Source: Pseudoalteromonas marina (GTDB lineage Bacteria > Pseudomonadota > Gammaproteobacteria > Enterobacterales > Alteromonadaceae). Taken from it: a DNA stretch of 64,000 nt. The stretch covers positions 62,001-126,000 of the forward strand of contig NZ_AHCB03000012.1 in the NCBI RefSeq assembly GCF_000238335.3. Reading direction: 5' to 3'. The position numbers and the translations under genes were made by a program. Below are positions 9,728-18,997 of the stretch, piece by piece (the stretch's first letter is position 1; every line of letters starts with the position of its first letter). The notes under the pieces are model-generated. The model was not told the origin of the DNA. It did no database searches and was given only the letters and a program-made list of their open reading frames with translations.

Positions 9728-10345
9728 ATGACGACTCAGGTAGAGGCTATCCATGGTGTTATTTTTGATTTAGATGGTACTTTGGTATCGTCAGAACTCG
9801 ACTTTTCACTTATTAAAGCCCAAATTGGCTGTCCCGATAACGAAGATTTACTCGACTTTATTGCGCAACTTCCTTCTCCCTATATGCGCGAAGAGGCAAT
9901 GAACATTGTTCACCAGCACGAATTATTAGATGCGCAACATGCCACGTTGTTGCCAGGTGTAAGTGAAGCTATTGCACTATTAAATGAACGAAATATTCCT
10001 ATGGCAATAGTGACGCGTAATTTTGACAAAGCCGCTGCACTTAAATTAAAAAATAACCCGCTTCCTATCAGTACAGTACTTACACGAAGTGACGCACCAG
10101 CAAAACCCGATCCAAGTGCATTAAATGCTATTGCTACGCTTTGGAATATTAGCGCAGATAACCTACTGTACGTAGGCGATTACTTATACGATATTCAAGC
10201 TGCACACAATGCTAATATGCGTGCCTGCTTATATGCTCCCAATGAAACGCCTCCTTATGCTGATCAAGCTGATTATGTGTTGCATGATTTTTACGATTTG
10301 GTTGCTTTAGTTGAAAGCTACTCCAAAAAAGTCGAGTTATGTTAA
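9728..10345 (+). CDS. HAD-superfamily hydrolase (phosphoglycolate phosphatase-like)
   Basis: A 205-residue cytoplasmic phosphatase of the haloacid dehalogenase superfamily. Motif I is VIFDLDGTLV (about 12-21, nucleophile and acid/base aspartates), motif II is AIVTRN, the lysine motif is KPDPS, and motif IV is VGDYLYDIQ. The alpha-helical cap between motifs I and II is the short C1 type of the Gph/PGMB subfamily. The family dephosphorylates small sugar phosphates; the substrate cannot be named. It precedes the YebC-type gene by 131 bp. Confidence 0.85.
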   Translation: MTTQVEAIHGVIFDLDGTLVSSELDFSLIKAQIGCPDNEDLLDFIAQLPSPYMREEAMNIVHQHELLDAQHATLLPGVSEAIALLNERNIPMAIVTRNFDKAAALKLKNNPLPISTVLTRSDAPAKPDPSALNAIATLWNISADNLLYVGDYLYDIQAAHNANMRACLYAPNETPPYADQADYVLHDFYDLVALVESYSKKVELC

Positions 10346-10476
10346 ATTGATGCTTTATTAGCTTTAGTAAATTTACCTCTCACAATATGGGCGCTCATTC
10401 ACTAAGGTTTACTAGCCCAATACGTTTTGAATTGGTAAAATAATAAAAAATGTAATGTATTTATTAGAGGCACAAA

Positions 10477-11202
10477 ATGGGTAGAGCATTTGTAGTTCGT
10501 CAAAGTTCTATGATCAAAACAGCTAATGCAAAAACAAAAGTAAACTCAAAGTACGGTAAAGAGATTTACGTTGCTGCTAAAAATGGTGAACCCGATCCTG
10601 AAGTAAATCAAACTTTGCGTCGTCTAATCGAAAAAGCTAAAAAAGACCAAGTTCCTGCGCACGTTATCGAAAAAGCAATAGAGAAAGCCGCCGGTGGAGC
10701 TGGGGAGGATTACTCGGTTGCTCGCTACGAAGGCTATGGGCCGGGTAATTGTATGGTGATTGTTGATTGCTTAACTGATAACCCCAACAGAACCATTAAA
10801 GATGTGCGTTTACCGTTTACTAAAACTGATTCAAAAATAGGGACGCCTGGTTGTGTAGCCCATATGTTTGATCATTATGCAGTATTAGGCTTTGCAGGCG
10901 ATGACGATGAAGTTGTTTTAGAAGCGCTAATGATGGCCGACGTTGACGTTGCTGACGTAGAAGCTGAAGATGGAAAAATTTCTGTTTTTGCACCGCCTAC
11001 AGAATACTTTAAGGCTAAAACAGCTCTTGAAGACGCATTTGAAGGTATTAACTTTGAGGTAGACGAAATTACTTTTATCCCTCAAGTTAATATTGAAATT
11101 GATGATGAAGAGGTTATTGCTAACTTCGATAAATTTATAAATATGCTTGAAGACTGTGATGACGTACAAAATGTGTATCACAATGCAATTATAAAAAAAT
11201 AA
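10477..11202 (+). CDS. YebC/PmpR-family protein, YeeN subgroup
   Basis: A 241-residue member of the YebC/TACO1 family. Lines that match E. coli YeeN more than YebC include the MGR N-terminus, [41 protein letters not shown] and the closing DDVQNVYHN. YebC proteins were described as DNA-binding regulators and more recently as translation factors that help ribosomes through proline-rich stretches; which applies to YeeN types is unclear. A good AGAGG precedes the ATG, and a strong terminator follows. Confidence 0.9.
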   Translation: MGRAFVVRQSSMIKTANAKTKVNSKYGKEIYVAAKNGEPDPEVNQTLRRLIEKAKKDQVPAHVIEKAIEKAAGGAGEDYSVARYEGYGPGNCMVIVDCLTDNPNRTIKDVRLPFTKTDSKIGTPGCVAHMFDHYAVLGFAGDDDEVVLEALMMADVDVADVEAEDGKISVFAPPTEYFKAKTALEDAFEGINFEVDEITFIPQVNIEIDDEEVIANFDKFINMLEDCDDVQNVYHNAIIKK

Positions 11203-11235
11203 TCTTAACGTCGTTTTTTATAGCAAATAGAAATT

Positions 11236-11272
11236 AAAAAGCGTGTTTTGTGTATACAAAACACGCTTTTTT
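11236..11272. terminator. Bidirectional terminator after the YebC-family gene
   Basis: Near-perfect stem AAAAAGCGTGTTTTG / CAAAACACGCTTTTTT around a TGTATA loop, with a T run on the plus strand. Confidence 0.9.
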
Positions 11273-11395
11273 GTATTTACAGAAATGTTAGGTATTCATA
11301 GAGGTTATTGATTTATGTGTTTCTATTTTAAAATGAGTTGTTTTAAGTGTGTCTAAACACATTTTTATGAATATTGGTGTGCTTATTTGTTGATT

Positions 11396-11422
11396 TAAAA
11401 AACCAGCCCTAAGGCTGGTTTT
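11396..11422 (-). terminator. Terminator of glcB
   Basis: Stem AACCAGCC ... GGCTGGTT followed by a T run when read on the minus strand; it lies 48 nt past the glcB stop. Confidence 0.85.
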
Positions 11423-11469
11423 GACACGAAATAAACAATTAAGATACAGCGTTAAACATTTGGAGTGTA

Positions 11470-13650
11470 TTAACTTTGCTGTAACTTATACTGTATACGG
11501 TAGCTATGTAATAACGGTTCAGTATAGCCACTAGGTTGTGTTGTTCCTTCAAGTACTAAGGCGAGGGCTGCTTGAAACGCAATACTATTTTTTAGTGTTT
11601 CAGGGCTGCTTGCCATTGGGGTGTAGGCTTTATCGTGTTCGTTTTGGCCGTCTACTACCTTGGCCATTTTTGCCATAGTGGAAGTAATTTGCTCTTGTGT
11701 ACATATGCCATGCAATAACCAGTTAGCCATATGTTGACTAGATATTCTAAGTGTTGCTCTGTCTTCCATTAGCCCTACATGGTTAATATCGGGTACTTTA
11801 GAGCAGCCTACACCTTGGTCTATCCAACGCACTACATAACCCAAAATACCCTGTGCATTGTTTTCAAGTTCGCTTTGTATATCTTCTTTAGAGAGTGTTG
11901 ACGTATCTTGCATGAGTGGCGGAGTAAGTAAGTCGTCAAGGCTTGCTATTGTACGCTCAGCGATTGCGTGTTGCTCAGTAAAAACATTAACATCATGGTA
12001 GTGCATAGCATGCAGCGTTGCGGCCGTAGGAGAGGGCACCCAAGCTGTATTAGCGCCAGATTTAGGGTGTGCTAACTTTTGCTCCATCATCAGCGCCATT
12101 TTGTCAGGCATAGGCCACATGCCTTTGCCTATTTGAGCTTTTTGGCTTAATCCACAGGCAAGGCCAATATCTACGTTGCGATCTTCGTAAGCACTTATCC
12201 AAGGCTGTTGTTTTATTTCAGCTTTAGGGAGCGCAACACCTGCTTGCATTGAGGTGTGAATTTCATCGCCTGTACGGTCCAAAAAGCCGGTGTTAATAAA
12301 TACAACACGTTGTTTTGCTTCATTTATACATGCTTTTAAGTTTACAGATGTACGGCGTTCTTCATCCATAATACCCATTTTTAAGGTGTTTTTAGGTAAG
12401 TTTAAGGCTTCTTCTACATGGGTAAATAGTGTGCTTGTAAAAGCAACTTCTTCTGGGCCATGCATTTTAGGTTTTACAATATTAATGCTCTGCGCGCTGC
12501 TGTTTTTTACGCCAGAATTTTTATTTAAGTCGTGCAGGGCGGCTGTGGCAGTAAACATTGCATCCATTATACCTTCAAAAACAGGCTCGCCGTAAACGTC
12601 TGTAATGGCTGGATTTGTCATTAGGTGGCCCACGTTTCTTACAAACATCATGCTTCGGCCTTTAAGCGTTATGGTACCGCCATCAATAGAAGTATACGTT
12701 TTGTCGCTTTGTAACGTACGTTCTACAACTTTGTCGCCTTTTTTAAACGATTCGACTAAGTTACCTTGCATTAAACCAAGCCAGTTTTTGTAAACTTGCA
12801 CTTTATCTTGTGCATCTACGGCGGCTACAGAATCTTCACAATCCATAATAGTAGTTAGTGCTGCTTCAAGTACCACATCTTTTAAACCCGCTTTATCAGC
12901 TTGGCCAATAATATGGTGGTGATCTATCTGTAATTCTATATGTAAGCCATTGTTTTTAAGCAATACAACGCTTGGGTTTTGGGCTTCGCCTTGGTAGCCA
13001 ATTAACTGAGAGGGGTCAGCTAAAGTGGTTTGAGAGCTGTCACGCAGCGTAATAACTAATGCGCCGTTTACAACAGAATAATTGGTGCTTTCAATATGTG
13101 AGCCGTTTTCAAGTGGCAGTGCTTTGTCTAAAAACTGCCGTGCGTATGCCATTACTTTAAAGCCACGAACCGGATTATAGGTAGTGCCTTTTTCTGCCCC
13201 GTCATCTTCACTTAACACATCTGTGCCATATAAGGCGTCGTATAACGAGCCCCAACGTGCGTTAGCTGCATTAAGTGCAAAGCGTGCGTTACTTACTGGA
13301 ACAACTAACTGTGGGCCTGCTGTAACCGCTATTTCGGGTTCAACCTGTTGTGTTTCAATTTTAAAATTTGCAGGCTCTGGCACTAGGTAGCCAATGTCAC
13401 TTAAAAAACGTTGGTATTGCTTGCTATCCCACGTTTTATTTGCAATGTGGTATTGATCAATTTGCTGTTGCAGCTGTTCTCGCTTAGCCAGCAACGCTTT
13501 ATTTATTGGCGTGAGCGTTTGAACAATCTTTGCAAAGCTTTGCCAAAATTGTTGTTCTGATAAGTGTGTACCAGGTAATAGTTTAGTTTTAACAAAGTCA
13601 GCAAGCTCTAAATCTACGCTGAGTCCTGAATGTGTGAGAGTGTGGGTCAT
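11470..13650 (-). CDS. glcB: Malate synthase G
   Basis: This enzyme condenses glyoxylate with acetyl-CoA to malate, the second step of the glyoxylate shunt. The 726-residue length is typical of the G isoform. Recognisable blocks are [20 protein letters not shown] (acidic metal/substrate region), [25 protein letters not shown] (catalytic region), and the C-terminal [25 protein letters not shown] with the catalytic aspartate block. It is divergent from aceA across a 234-bp region, a layout that allows shared control of the shunt on acetate or fatty acids. A GGAAGGC-type ribosome site precedes the ATG. Confidence 0.97.
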   Translation of the reverse strand: MTHTLTHSGLSVDLELADFVKTKLLPGTHLSEQQFWQSFAKIVQTLTPINKALLAKREQLQQQIDQYHIANKTWDSKQYQRFLSDIGYLVPEPANFKIETQQVEPEIAVTAGPQLVVPVSNARFALNAANARWGSLYDALYGTDVLSEDDGAEKGTTYNPVRGFKVMAYARQFLDKALPLENGSHIESTNYSVVNGALVITLRDSSQTTLADPSQLIGYQGEAQNPSVVLLKNNGLHIELQIDHHHIIGQADKAGLKDVVLEAALTTIMDCEDSVAAVDAQDKVQVYKNWLGLMQGNLVESFKKGDKVVERTLQSDKTYTSIDGGTITLKGRSMMFVRNVGHLMTNPAITDVYGEPVFEGIMDAMFTATAALHDLNKNSGVKNSSAQSINIVKPKMHGPEEVAFTSTLFTHVEEALNLPKNTLKMGIMDEERRTSVNLKACINEAKQRVVFINTGFLDRTGDEIHTSMQAGVALPKAEIKQQPWISAYEDRNVDIGLACGLSQKAQIGKGMWPMPDKMALMMEQKLAHPKSGANTAWVPSPTAATLHAMHYHDVNVFTEQHAIAERTIASLDDLLTPPLMQDTSTLSKEDIQSELENNAQGILGYVVRWIDQGVGCSKVPDINHVGLMEDRATLRISSQHMANWLLHGICTQEQITSTMAKMAKVVDGQNEHDKAYTPMASSPETLKNSIAFQAALALVLEGTTQPSGYTEPLLHSYRIQYKLQQS

Positions 13651-13884
13651 AATTGCCTTCCTTAAACGGTCGCCATAGTATTTGTGCGTTTGAGCAACAA
13701 TAACGTAAAAAAGCCATGTTGAGTGTGTTTTTGATATTCACAAAAAATATAGTCGTAATAAAAACTATAAATTTACTAAATCTAAAAAATAAGCCTAATG
13801 TTGAATTAAGCGCTACGGAGCACTAGCAACGTTGCCACTCTCACAACATTAAATTATTTATATACCCGTTCGAAGGACTTTATT

Positions 13885-15486
13885 ATGACAACATATCAAC
13901 GCGAAACCGACACACTTTCTACTTTATGCCAATCTCAAGGTAATGCATGGCAGGCAATTAACCCTGAGTATGCAACTCGCATGCGTTTACAAAATCGCTT
14001 TCGTACTGGGATAGAAATTGCACAATACACAGCTGACGTAATGCGTGAAGATATGGCCGCTTACGATAAAGATACAAGCCAATACACACAGTCTTTAGGA
14101 TGTTGGCATGGATTTACTGCCCAGCAAATGATGATGGCTATTAAACGCCACCAAAAAACAACTAAACGTAGTTATGTTTACTTAAGTGGTTGGATGGTTG
14201 CTGCACTTCGCTCTGCGTTTGGTCCGTTACCTGACCAAAGTATGCACGAAAAAACATCTGTTCCAGCGCTTATTGAAGAAATTTACACATTCCTAAAGCA
14301 AGCTGATGCCCGTGAGCTTGACCACTTATTTAATGACCTAGATGAAGCAAAAGCGAATGGTGGCGACGTTCAAGCTGTGCTTGATAAAATTGATAACTTT
14401 GAAACGCATGTTGTGCCAATTATTGCTGATATTGATGCAGGTTTTGGTAACGAAGAGGCAACTTACCTACTTGCTAAAAAAATGATTGAAGCAGGTGCAT
14501 GTGCTATTCAAATCGAAAACCAAGTATCTGATGCCAAACAATGTGGTCACCAGGCGGGTAAAGTAACCGTGCCTCACGAAGACTTTTTAGCAAAAATTAA
14601 TGCGGTTCGTTATGCATTCTTAGAGCTAGGTATCGACAACGGTATTATTGTTGCGCGTACTGATTCGTTAGGTGCTAGCTTGACTCAAAAAGTGCCTGTA
14701 TCTCAAACACCAGGTGATTTAGCAAGCCAGTACAATGCCTTTTTAGAGACTACACCTATTAATGGCGTAGAGGACTTAAACGAAGGTGATACGGCAATGA
14801 AAATCAACGGTGAGCTGTGTAAACCTACTCGCCTTGAAAATGGCCTATACCAGTTCCGTGAAGGAACAGAGAAAGACCGCGTAGTACTTGACTGTGTAAC
14901 TAGCCTACAATCTGGCGCTGATTTATTGTGGATTGAAACAGAAAAGCCACACGTAAAACAAATTGCTGAGCTTGTAAATCGTGTTAAAGAGCAAGTACCA
15001 AATGCTAAACTAGTGTACAACAACTCACCTTCGTTTAACTGGACGCTTAAGTTCCGTGAGCAAGTGTACCAAGAGTGGCAAGAAGCGGGTCGCGATTTGA
15101 GCGCTTACCCAAGCCTTGGTGATAACAAAGGCCTAATGGCACCAGAAATGGATGCAACAGAGCTTGCAGCCGCTGCTGATGTATTGGTACAAAATTTCCA
15201 ACGTGATGGTGCACGTGAAGCGGGTATCTTCCACCACTTAATTACGCTGCCTACTTACCATACTGCAGCACTTAGCACAGATATTTTATCAGAAGGCTAC
15301 TTTGGTGACTTAGGTATGCTTGCTTATGTACGTGATGTACAACGCCAAGAAATTCGCCGTGAACAAGCATCTGTTAAACACCAAGACCTAGCAGGTTCTA
15401 ACATTGGTGATACACACAAAGAGTACTTCTCTGGTGATAACGCGTTAAAAGCCGGTGGTGAAGATAACACCATGAACCAGTTCTAA
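13885..15486 (+). CDS. aceA: Isocitrate lyase (long form)
   Basis: It cleaves isocitrate to glyoxylate and succinate, the first step of the glyoxylate shunt. At 533 residues it belongs to the longer ICL form found in Pseudomonas and many marine gammaproteobacteria, rather than the 434-residue E. coli type. Landmarks are SGWMVAA, PIIADIDAGFGNE (metal and substrate binding), the catalytic-cysteine block KQCGHQAGKV, IVARTDSLGA and YNNSPSFNW. The ATG follows a GAAGGA ribosome site. The shared upstream region with glcB probably holds both promoters. A strong terminator follows at 15509. Confidence 0.97.
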   Translation: MTTYQRETDTLSTLCQSQGNAWQAINPEYATRMRLQNRFRTGIEIAQYTADVMREDMAAYDKDTSQYTQSLGCWHGFTAQQMMMAIKRHQKTTKRSYVYLSGWMVAALRSAFGPLPDQSMHEKTSVPALIEEIYTFLKQADARELDHLFNDLDEAKANGGDVQAVLDKIDNFETHVVPIIADIDAGFGNEEATYLLAKKMIEAGACAIQIENQVSDAKQCGHQAGKVTVPHEDFLAKINAVRYAFLELGIDNGIIVARTDSLGASLTQKVPVSQTPGDLASQYNAFLETTPINGVEDLNEGDTAMKINGELCKPTRLENGLYQFREGTEKDRVVLDCVTSLQSGADLLWIETEKPHVKQIAELVNRVKEQVPNAKLVYNNSPSFNWTLKFREQVYQEWQEAGRDLSAYPSLGDNKGLMAPEMDATELAAAADVLVQNFQRDGAREAGIFHHLITLPTYHTAALSTDILSEGYFGDLGMLAYVRDVQRQEIRREQASVKHQDLAGSNIGDTHKEYFSGDNALKAGGEDNTMNQF

Positions 15487-15508
15487 AAATTTCTAGATAG
15501 TGTTACTC

Positions 15509-15531
15509 AAGGGCCGTAAGGCCCTTTTTTT
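15509..15531 (+). terminator. Terminator of aceA
   Basis: Stem AAGGGCC-GTAA-GGCCCTT followed by a T run. Confidence 0.9.
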
Positions 15532-15639
15532 ATGAGTCATAAATATTTTTACTGCACTCACTAATAGTAAAGCCTTTATTAGTGTTAAAAGCGGATAGTG
15601 TATGAGAAATAAAACTTACATTAGGTTACTTAGTTAGTT

Positions 15640-15990
15640 GAGATCAGGCTTTAACCAACTATGGATATGCGGATCACGTTTTAACTAGCTAACCGAATTT
15701 GTAGATCAGAGTTTAACTAACCCTTTAATAAAAGCGTTTTGTAAGTGCTTTTTTGCTGTAAAGGGGCCTTAAAGAGCTATTAAAGTAATCAAAAACGTTA
15801 TTTTTTGTTTTTTTTGGTGTTTAAATTCGATTTATAAACCGATTTTTTACTAACGTATACCTTTCACAAAACAAAATTTTACCAACTGAAAGGCTATAAA
15901 CAGTGACTCAAACCGATTTTTTACTAACTCAAACTATAAAAAAGCTATAAACCGAAATTTTACTAACTGAGAAATAGACTAAGTCCGATA
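15640..15990. repeat. Two short arrays of degenerate ~30-bp repeats
   Basis: This gene-free 600-bp stretch between aceA and the S9 peptidase holds three units beginning GATCA at 15642, 15672 and 15704, each followed by TTTAACYA. A second array at about 15835-15990 has four or five copies of a motif close to ACCGATTTTTTACTAACT, partly linked by CTATAAA. The two arrays share a CCGA-T-rich-AACTAA theme. The units are diverged and there is no open frame. They could be a decayed mobile element or a multi-site protein-binding region. Confidence 0.55.
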
Positions 15991-16008
15991 TTTAACATGC
16001 CTTAAAAG

Positions 16009-16025
16009 TGTAAAGGGGGTTTACA
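16009..16025. repeat. TGTAAAGGGGGTTTACA palindrome, copy 3
   Basis: Here the inverted repeat is longer: AAAGTGTAAA and TTTACACTTT around five G. It lies just beyond the S9-peptidase terminator hairpin, so it may act as a second transcription stop or as a protein site. Confidence 0.6.
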
Positions 16026-16039
16026 CTTTGCACATACGT

Positions 16040-16066
16040 AAAAGCCACTTTTAAAAAGTGGCTTTT
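16040..16066 (-). terminator. Terminator of the S9 peptidase gene
   Basis: Stem AAAAGCCACTTTT / AAAGTGGCTTTT, 22 nt past the stop codon. Confidence 0.8.
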
Positions 16067-16087
16067 AGTAATTTAATTAATGTAATG

Positions 16088-18112
16088 CTATTTACTGTGC
16101 TTATCAAACCACCATTGAATGTAAGCAACTTTAGTCATTAAATTAGAAGGGCGAGCTGTAATACCATGCGATGCATCTGGTATGCGAACCATCGCGGTGT
16201 CAACACCTTGTAATTTTAGTGCTTGGTAGTATTGCTCTGTTTCAGAAATAGGTGTGCGATAGTCTGCTTCACCTGTAAGCAGCATTGTGGGTGTAGTAAC
16301 ATTACCTACATAGCTAATTGGCGAACGTTTCATGTAATGCGCTATGTGATCCCATGGTTTGCCTGGGAACCAGTAATCAGCAAAAAATGGATAAAAGTCG
16401 GCAGTTAGTACAAAGCTGATCCAATTTATAACAGGTTTAGCAACAACAGCTGCAGCAAATCGATCTGTATGTCCAACAATCCATGCTGTTAGTACACCTC
16501 CGCCAGAGCCACCGGTAACAAATAGTTTAGACTCATCAATAAACCCTTTTTTAATAAGAGCATCAACCCCAGACATTAAGTCATCAAAGTCATTACTTGG
16601 GTAATTATGATGAATGGTTTGTGCAAACTCTTTCCCATACGAATCACTTCCGCGCGGGTTCATGTATAACACCACATTACCTTTTGCTGCAAAAAGCTGA
16701 ACTTCGGCACTAAAGTGAGGGCCATAATTAGCGACCGGCCCGCCGTGAATTTCGAGCACTAGAGGATACTTTTTAGATTTATCAAACCCTGGCGGGTAAG
16801 CAATCCATCCTTGAATAGGTAATTGGTCGTGGCTTGATTTAAGCCAAATCTCTTCCACTTTTGCCAGTTGTTTATCACCTAGCGCATCGCTATTAAGCGT
16901 GGTTAAGCGCTGAGTTTTACCGCGTTTAATGCTCGCTACATCCGCAGGGCGTTGAGTGTCAGCAAGTGTAAACGCGATATCGCCGTTGCTGCTAACATCA
17001 AAATCTCCGCCTGAGTATGGTCGTCCAAATGCTACACTGCCAATTTGTTCGGTGATCACTTTACGCTTGCCATTTCGAGGTTGATAAGCAAGGGTAGTTT
17101 GACCTTCATTGGCATAGCTAAAGTAAACCCCTTTAGAGTTTGCAGCCCATTTTATTTGCCCAACGCTTCTATCAAAGTTGGGGGTTAAGCTTTTGGTGTT
17201 ACCCGTTTTTAAATCACGAATGTAAAGTTGAGTATTTTCGTAGTTAGTGCGTTTATCGTCATATCCTGTATACGCAAGGTAACGACCATCAGGAGAGACT
17301 TTGGGTTGTTGATCTGGGCCATTTCTATTTGTTACAGCTTCAATGGCTAATGTATTAAGGTTTAGCTTATACACTTCGCTGTTTGTAGGCTTGAGTTCAC
17401 CATTTTTATGCCTATTGGCTGAGTAGTAAAGTAAGCTGCCATCTTTGCTAAAGCTAACATCACCTGCGTTATCAAATTCATCGCTAGTAAGTTGCTTAGC
17501 ATTTCCGCCATTAGCATCAAGAGTAAATAATTGATTAAAGCCTTTTTGCGAGTATCCACCACCATCAGCTCGATAGTATACTTCATCAATAAATTTAGCT
17601 GGCTCTGCCCACGTTGCGCCTTTCGGTTTTCCTGGCAAATTAACTGGTGGCGAGTTTTTACTTGGTACAAACATGCTGAATACAAGCTGGCTTGAATCGG
17701 GGCTCCAACTAATAGCGCGAGGGCTACTGGTTAAATTACTTATTTTGGCAATGGCACCGGTTTTAAGCCACTTCATATAAATTTGGCTGCTGCCATCGCG
17801 GGTAGATATAAAAGCAAGGCGCTGTCCATCTGGAGAAAGTACCGGCGAGTAATCCATATGAACGCCTGAAGTGAGCGGCTGCATTTGTTTGGTTTTGTAA
17901 TCAACAGACCAAATGTTTCCCACTTTTCGGTCTGTTTTTATATCCATGCGGTTTCGCACAAAGTAAACGGTTTTTCCGTCGTCAGTAATATCTATTTGAT
18001 TTGCATATTCTAAATCAAATACATCTTGAAGTTGCAATGTGTGTGTATTGTCGTTTGCGTTAGCCAAATGGCTTGCGCTTAATATAAAACTAAGTGCTAA
18101 AAGTTGTTTCAT
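16088..18112 (-). CDS. Exported S9-family (prolyl oligopeptidase-type) serine peptidase
   Basis: A 674-residue alpha/beta-hydrolase peptidase with signal peptide MKQLLALSFILSASHLANA. Residues about 25-400 form a WD40-like/TolB-like beta-propeller (repeats such as SPDGQRLAFIS, SKDGSLLYYSA, SPDGRYLAYTG). The C-terminal catalytic domain carries the nucleophile S536 in GGSGGG, where an aromatic residue is more usual, the aspartate in TGEADYRTP and the histidine in DASHGI. The oxyanion region is HGGPVANYG. It probably removes dipeptides or acyl-amino acids from periplasmic peptides. Monocistronic, with its own terminator. Confidence 0.92.
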   Translation of the reverse strand: MKQLLALSFILSASHLANANDNTHTLQLQDVFDLEYANQIDITDDGKTVYFVRNRMDIKTDRKVGNIWSVDYKTKQMQPLTSGVHMDYSPVLSPDGQRLAFISTRDGSSQIYMKWLKTGAIAKISNLTSSPRAISWSPDSSQLVFSMFVPSKNSPPVNLPGKPKGATWAEPAKFIDEVYYRADGGGYSQKGFNQLFTLDANGGNAKQLTSDEFDNAGDVSFSKDGSLLYYSANRHKNGELKPTNSEVYKLNLNTLAIEAVTNRNGPDQQPKVSPDGRYLAYTGYDDKRTNYENTQLYIRDLKTGNTKSLTPNFDRSVGQIKWAANSKGVYFSYANEGQTTLAYQPRNGKRKVITEQIGSVAFGRPYSGGDFDVSSNGDIAFTLADTQRPADVASIKRGKTQRLTTLNSDALGDKQLAKVEEIWLKSSHDQLPIQGWIAYPPGFDKSKKYPLVLEIHGGPVANYGPHFSAEVQLFAAKGNVVLYMNPRGSDSYGKEFAQTIHHNYPSNDFDDLMSGVDALIKKGFIDESKLFVTGGSGGGVLTAWIVGHTDRFAAAVVAKPVINWISFVLTADFYPFFADYWFPGKPWDHIAHYMKRSPISYVGNVTTPTMLLTGEADYRTPISETEQYYQALKLQGVDTAMVRIPDASHGITARPSNLMTKVAYIQWWFDKHSK

Positions 18113-18221
18113 TATTAATCCCTGTTGTTAACTTATGTACAGTTATAAGTGAGGGATTAATAAATTAACAGTGCAATGCGATGAAGCTCATATTTAACTC
18201 TATGGGGGTATTTAACAAGTT

Positions 18222-18257
18222 GGGATAAAAGCTGTAAAGGGGGTTTACAGCTTTTAT
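18222..18257 (-). terminator. Hairpin containing TGTAAAGGGGGTTTACA palindrome, copy 4
   Basis: AAAAGCTGTAAA and TTTACAGCTTTT form a 12-bp stem around five G (core at 18233-18249). It lies 14 nt after the pxpA stop and ends in T residues on either strand, so it probably terminates pxpA. Confidence 0.65.
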
Positions 18258-18270
18258 GTGTTATTAAATG

Positions 18271-18996
18271 TCAGTCACACAGTGCTTTTATTTCTTTAAT
18301 GAGTTCAATTGCATCGTTATTGTCTCCATGCACACATAAACTATGTGCATTAAGCATAAGTTGCTTACCTGAGCGTGTGGTTACACTACCTGTTTGTAAG
18401 AGCTGTTTGACTTGTGCAAGTATGGCGGGTTTATCATGCACGCTGCCATCGAGTTTGCGAGAGACCAAATGGCCCTCATCAGTGTATTGCCTATCTGCAA
18501 ATGCTTCGAGTACTAGTTCTACATTAAACTGTTTAGCTAACTGGATGTGTTTATCTGCTTGATTAGTCGCTAAAATCATCAGCTTTAGTTTACTAGGGTA
18601 GTTCGCGACAGCAGATAAAATGGTTGCTAATACGTCGTTGTTAGCCATCATATCGTTATAAAGTGCACCATGTGGTTTTACATAGCTTAACGTAAGCCCC
18701 TGTATTTTTGCCATGCCTTCAAGCGCTGCTATCTGATACTGAATACAATTAGTTAGTTCGCTTGTTGTTAACGCCATAGAGCGTCGTCCAAATCCTTGAA
18801 GATCAGGGTAACTGGGATGCGCGCCTACCGTTACGTTGTTTTTTTTAGCTAACGTTAATGTTGTTGCTATTACATCAGGGTCACCGCCGTGAAAACCACA
18901 AGCAATGTTCGCCATATTAATATGTGGCATAACTTGATCATCTAGCCCCATTTTCCATGAACCAAAGCTTTCACCCAAATCACAATTTAGTTTCAT
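18271..18996 (-). CDS. pxpA: 5-oxoprolinase subunit PxpA (LamB/YcsF family)
   Basis: A 241-residue protein of the LamB/YcsF family, the PxpA subunit of ATP-dependent 5-oxoprolinase (pyroglutamate to glutamate). Hallmarks are MKLNCDLGESFG at the very N-terminus, NIACGFHGGDP, GAHPSYPDLQGFGRR, YVKPHGALYN and the C-terminal VHGDN. The ATG at 18996 fits the family start; the longer open frame would add 15 unrelated residues. It begins 1 nt after the GH3 stop codon, so the two are coupled. The usual partners pxpB and pxpC are not in the window. Confidence 0.9.
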   Translation of the reverse strand: MKLNCDLGESFGSWKMGLDDQVMPHINMANIACGFHGGDPDVIATTLTLAKKNNVTVGAHPSYPDLQGFGRRSMALTTSELTNCIQYQIAALEGMAKIQGLTLSYVKPHGALYNDMMANNDVLATILSAVANYPSKLKLMILATNQADKHIQLAKQFNVELVLEAFADRQYTDEGHLVSRKLDGSVHDKPAILAQVKQLLQTGSVTTRSGKQLMLNAHSLCVHGDNNDAIELIKEIKALCD

Positions 18997-18997
18997 G

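Noticed and set aside
4670..18249. TyrR boxes
   Set aside because: The TyrR box is TGTAAA-N6-TTTACA; here the spacer is always five bases of one type, and the genes are not aromatic amino-acid genes.
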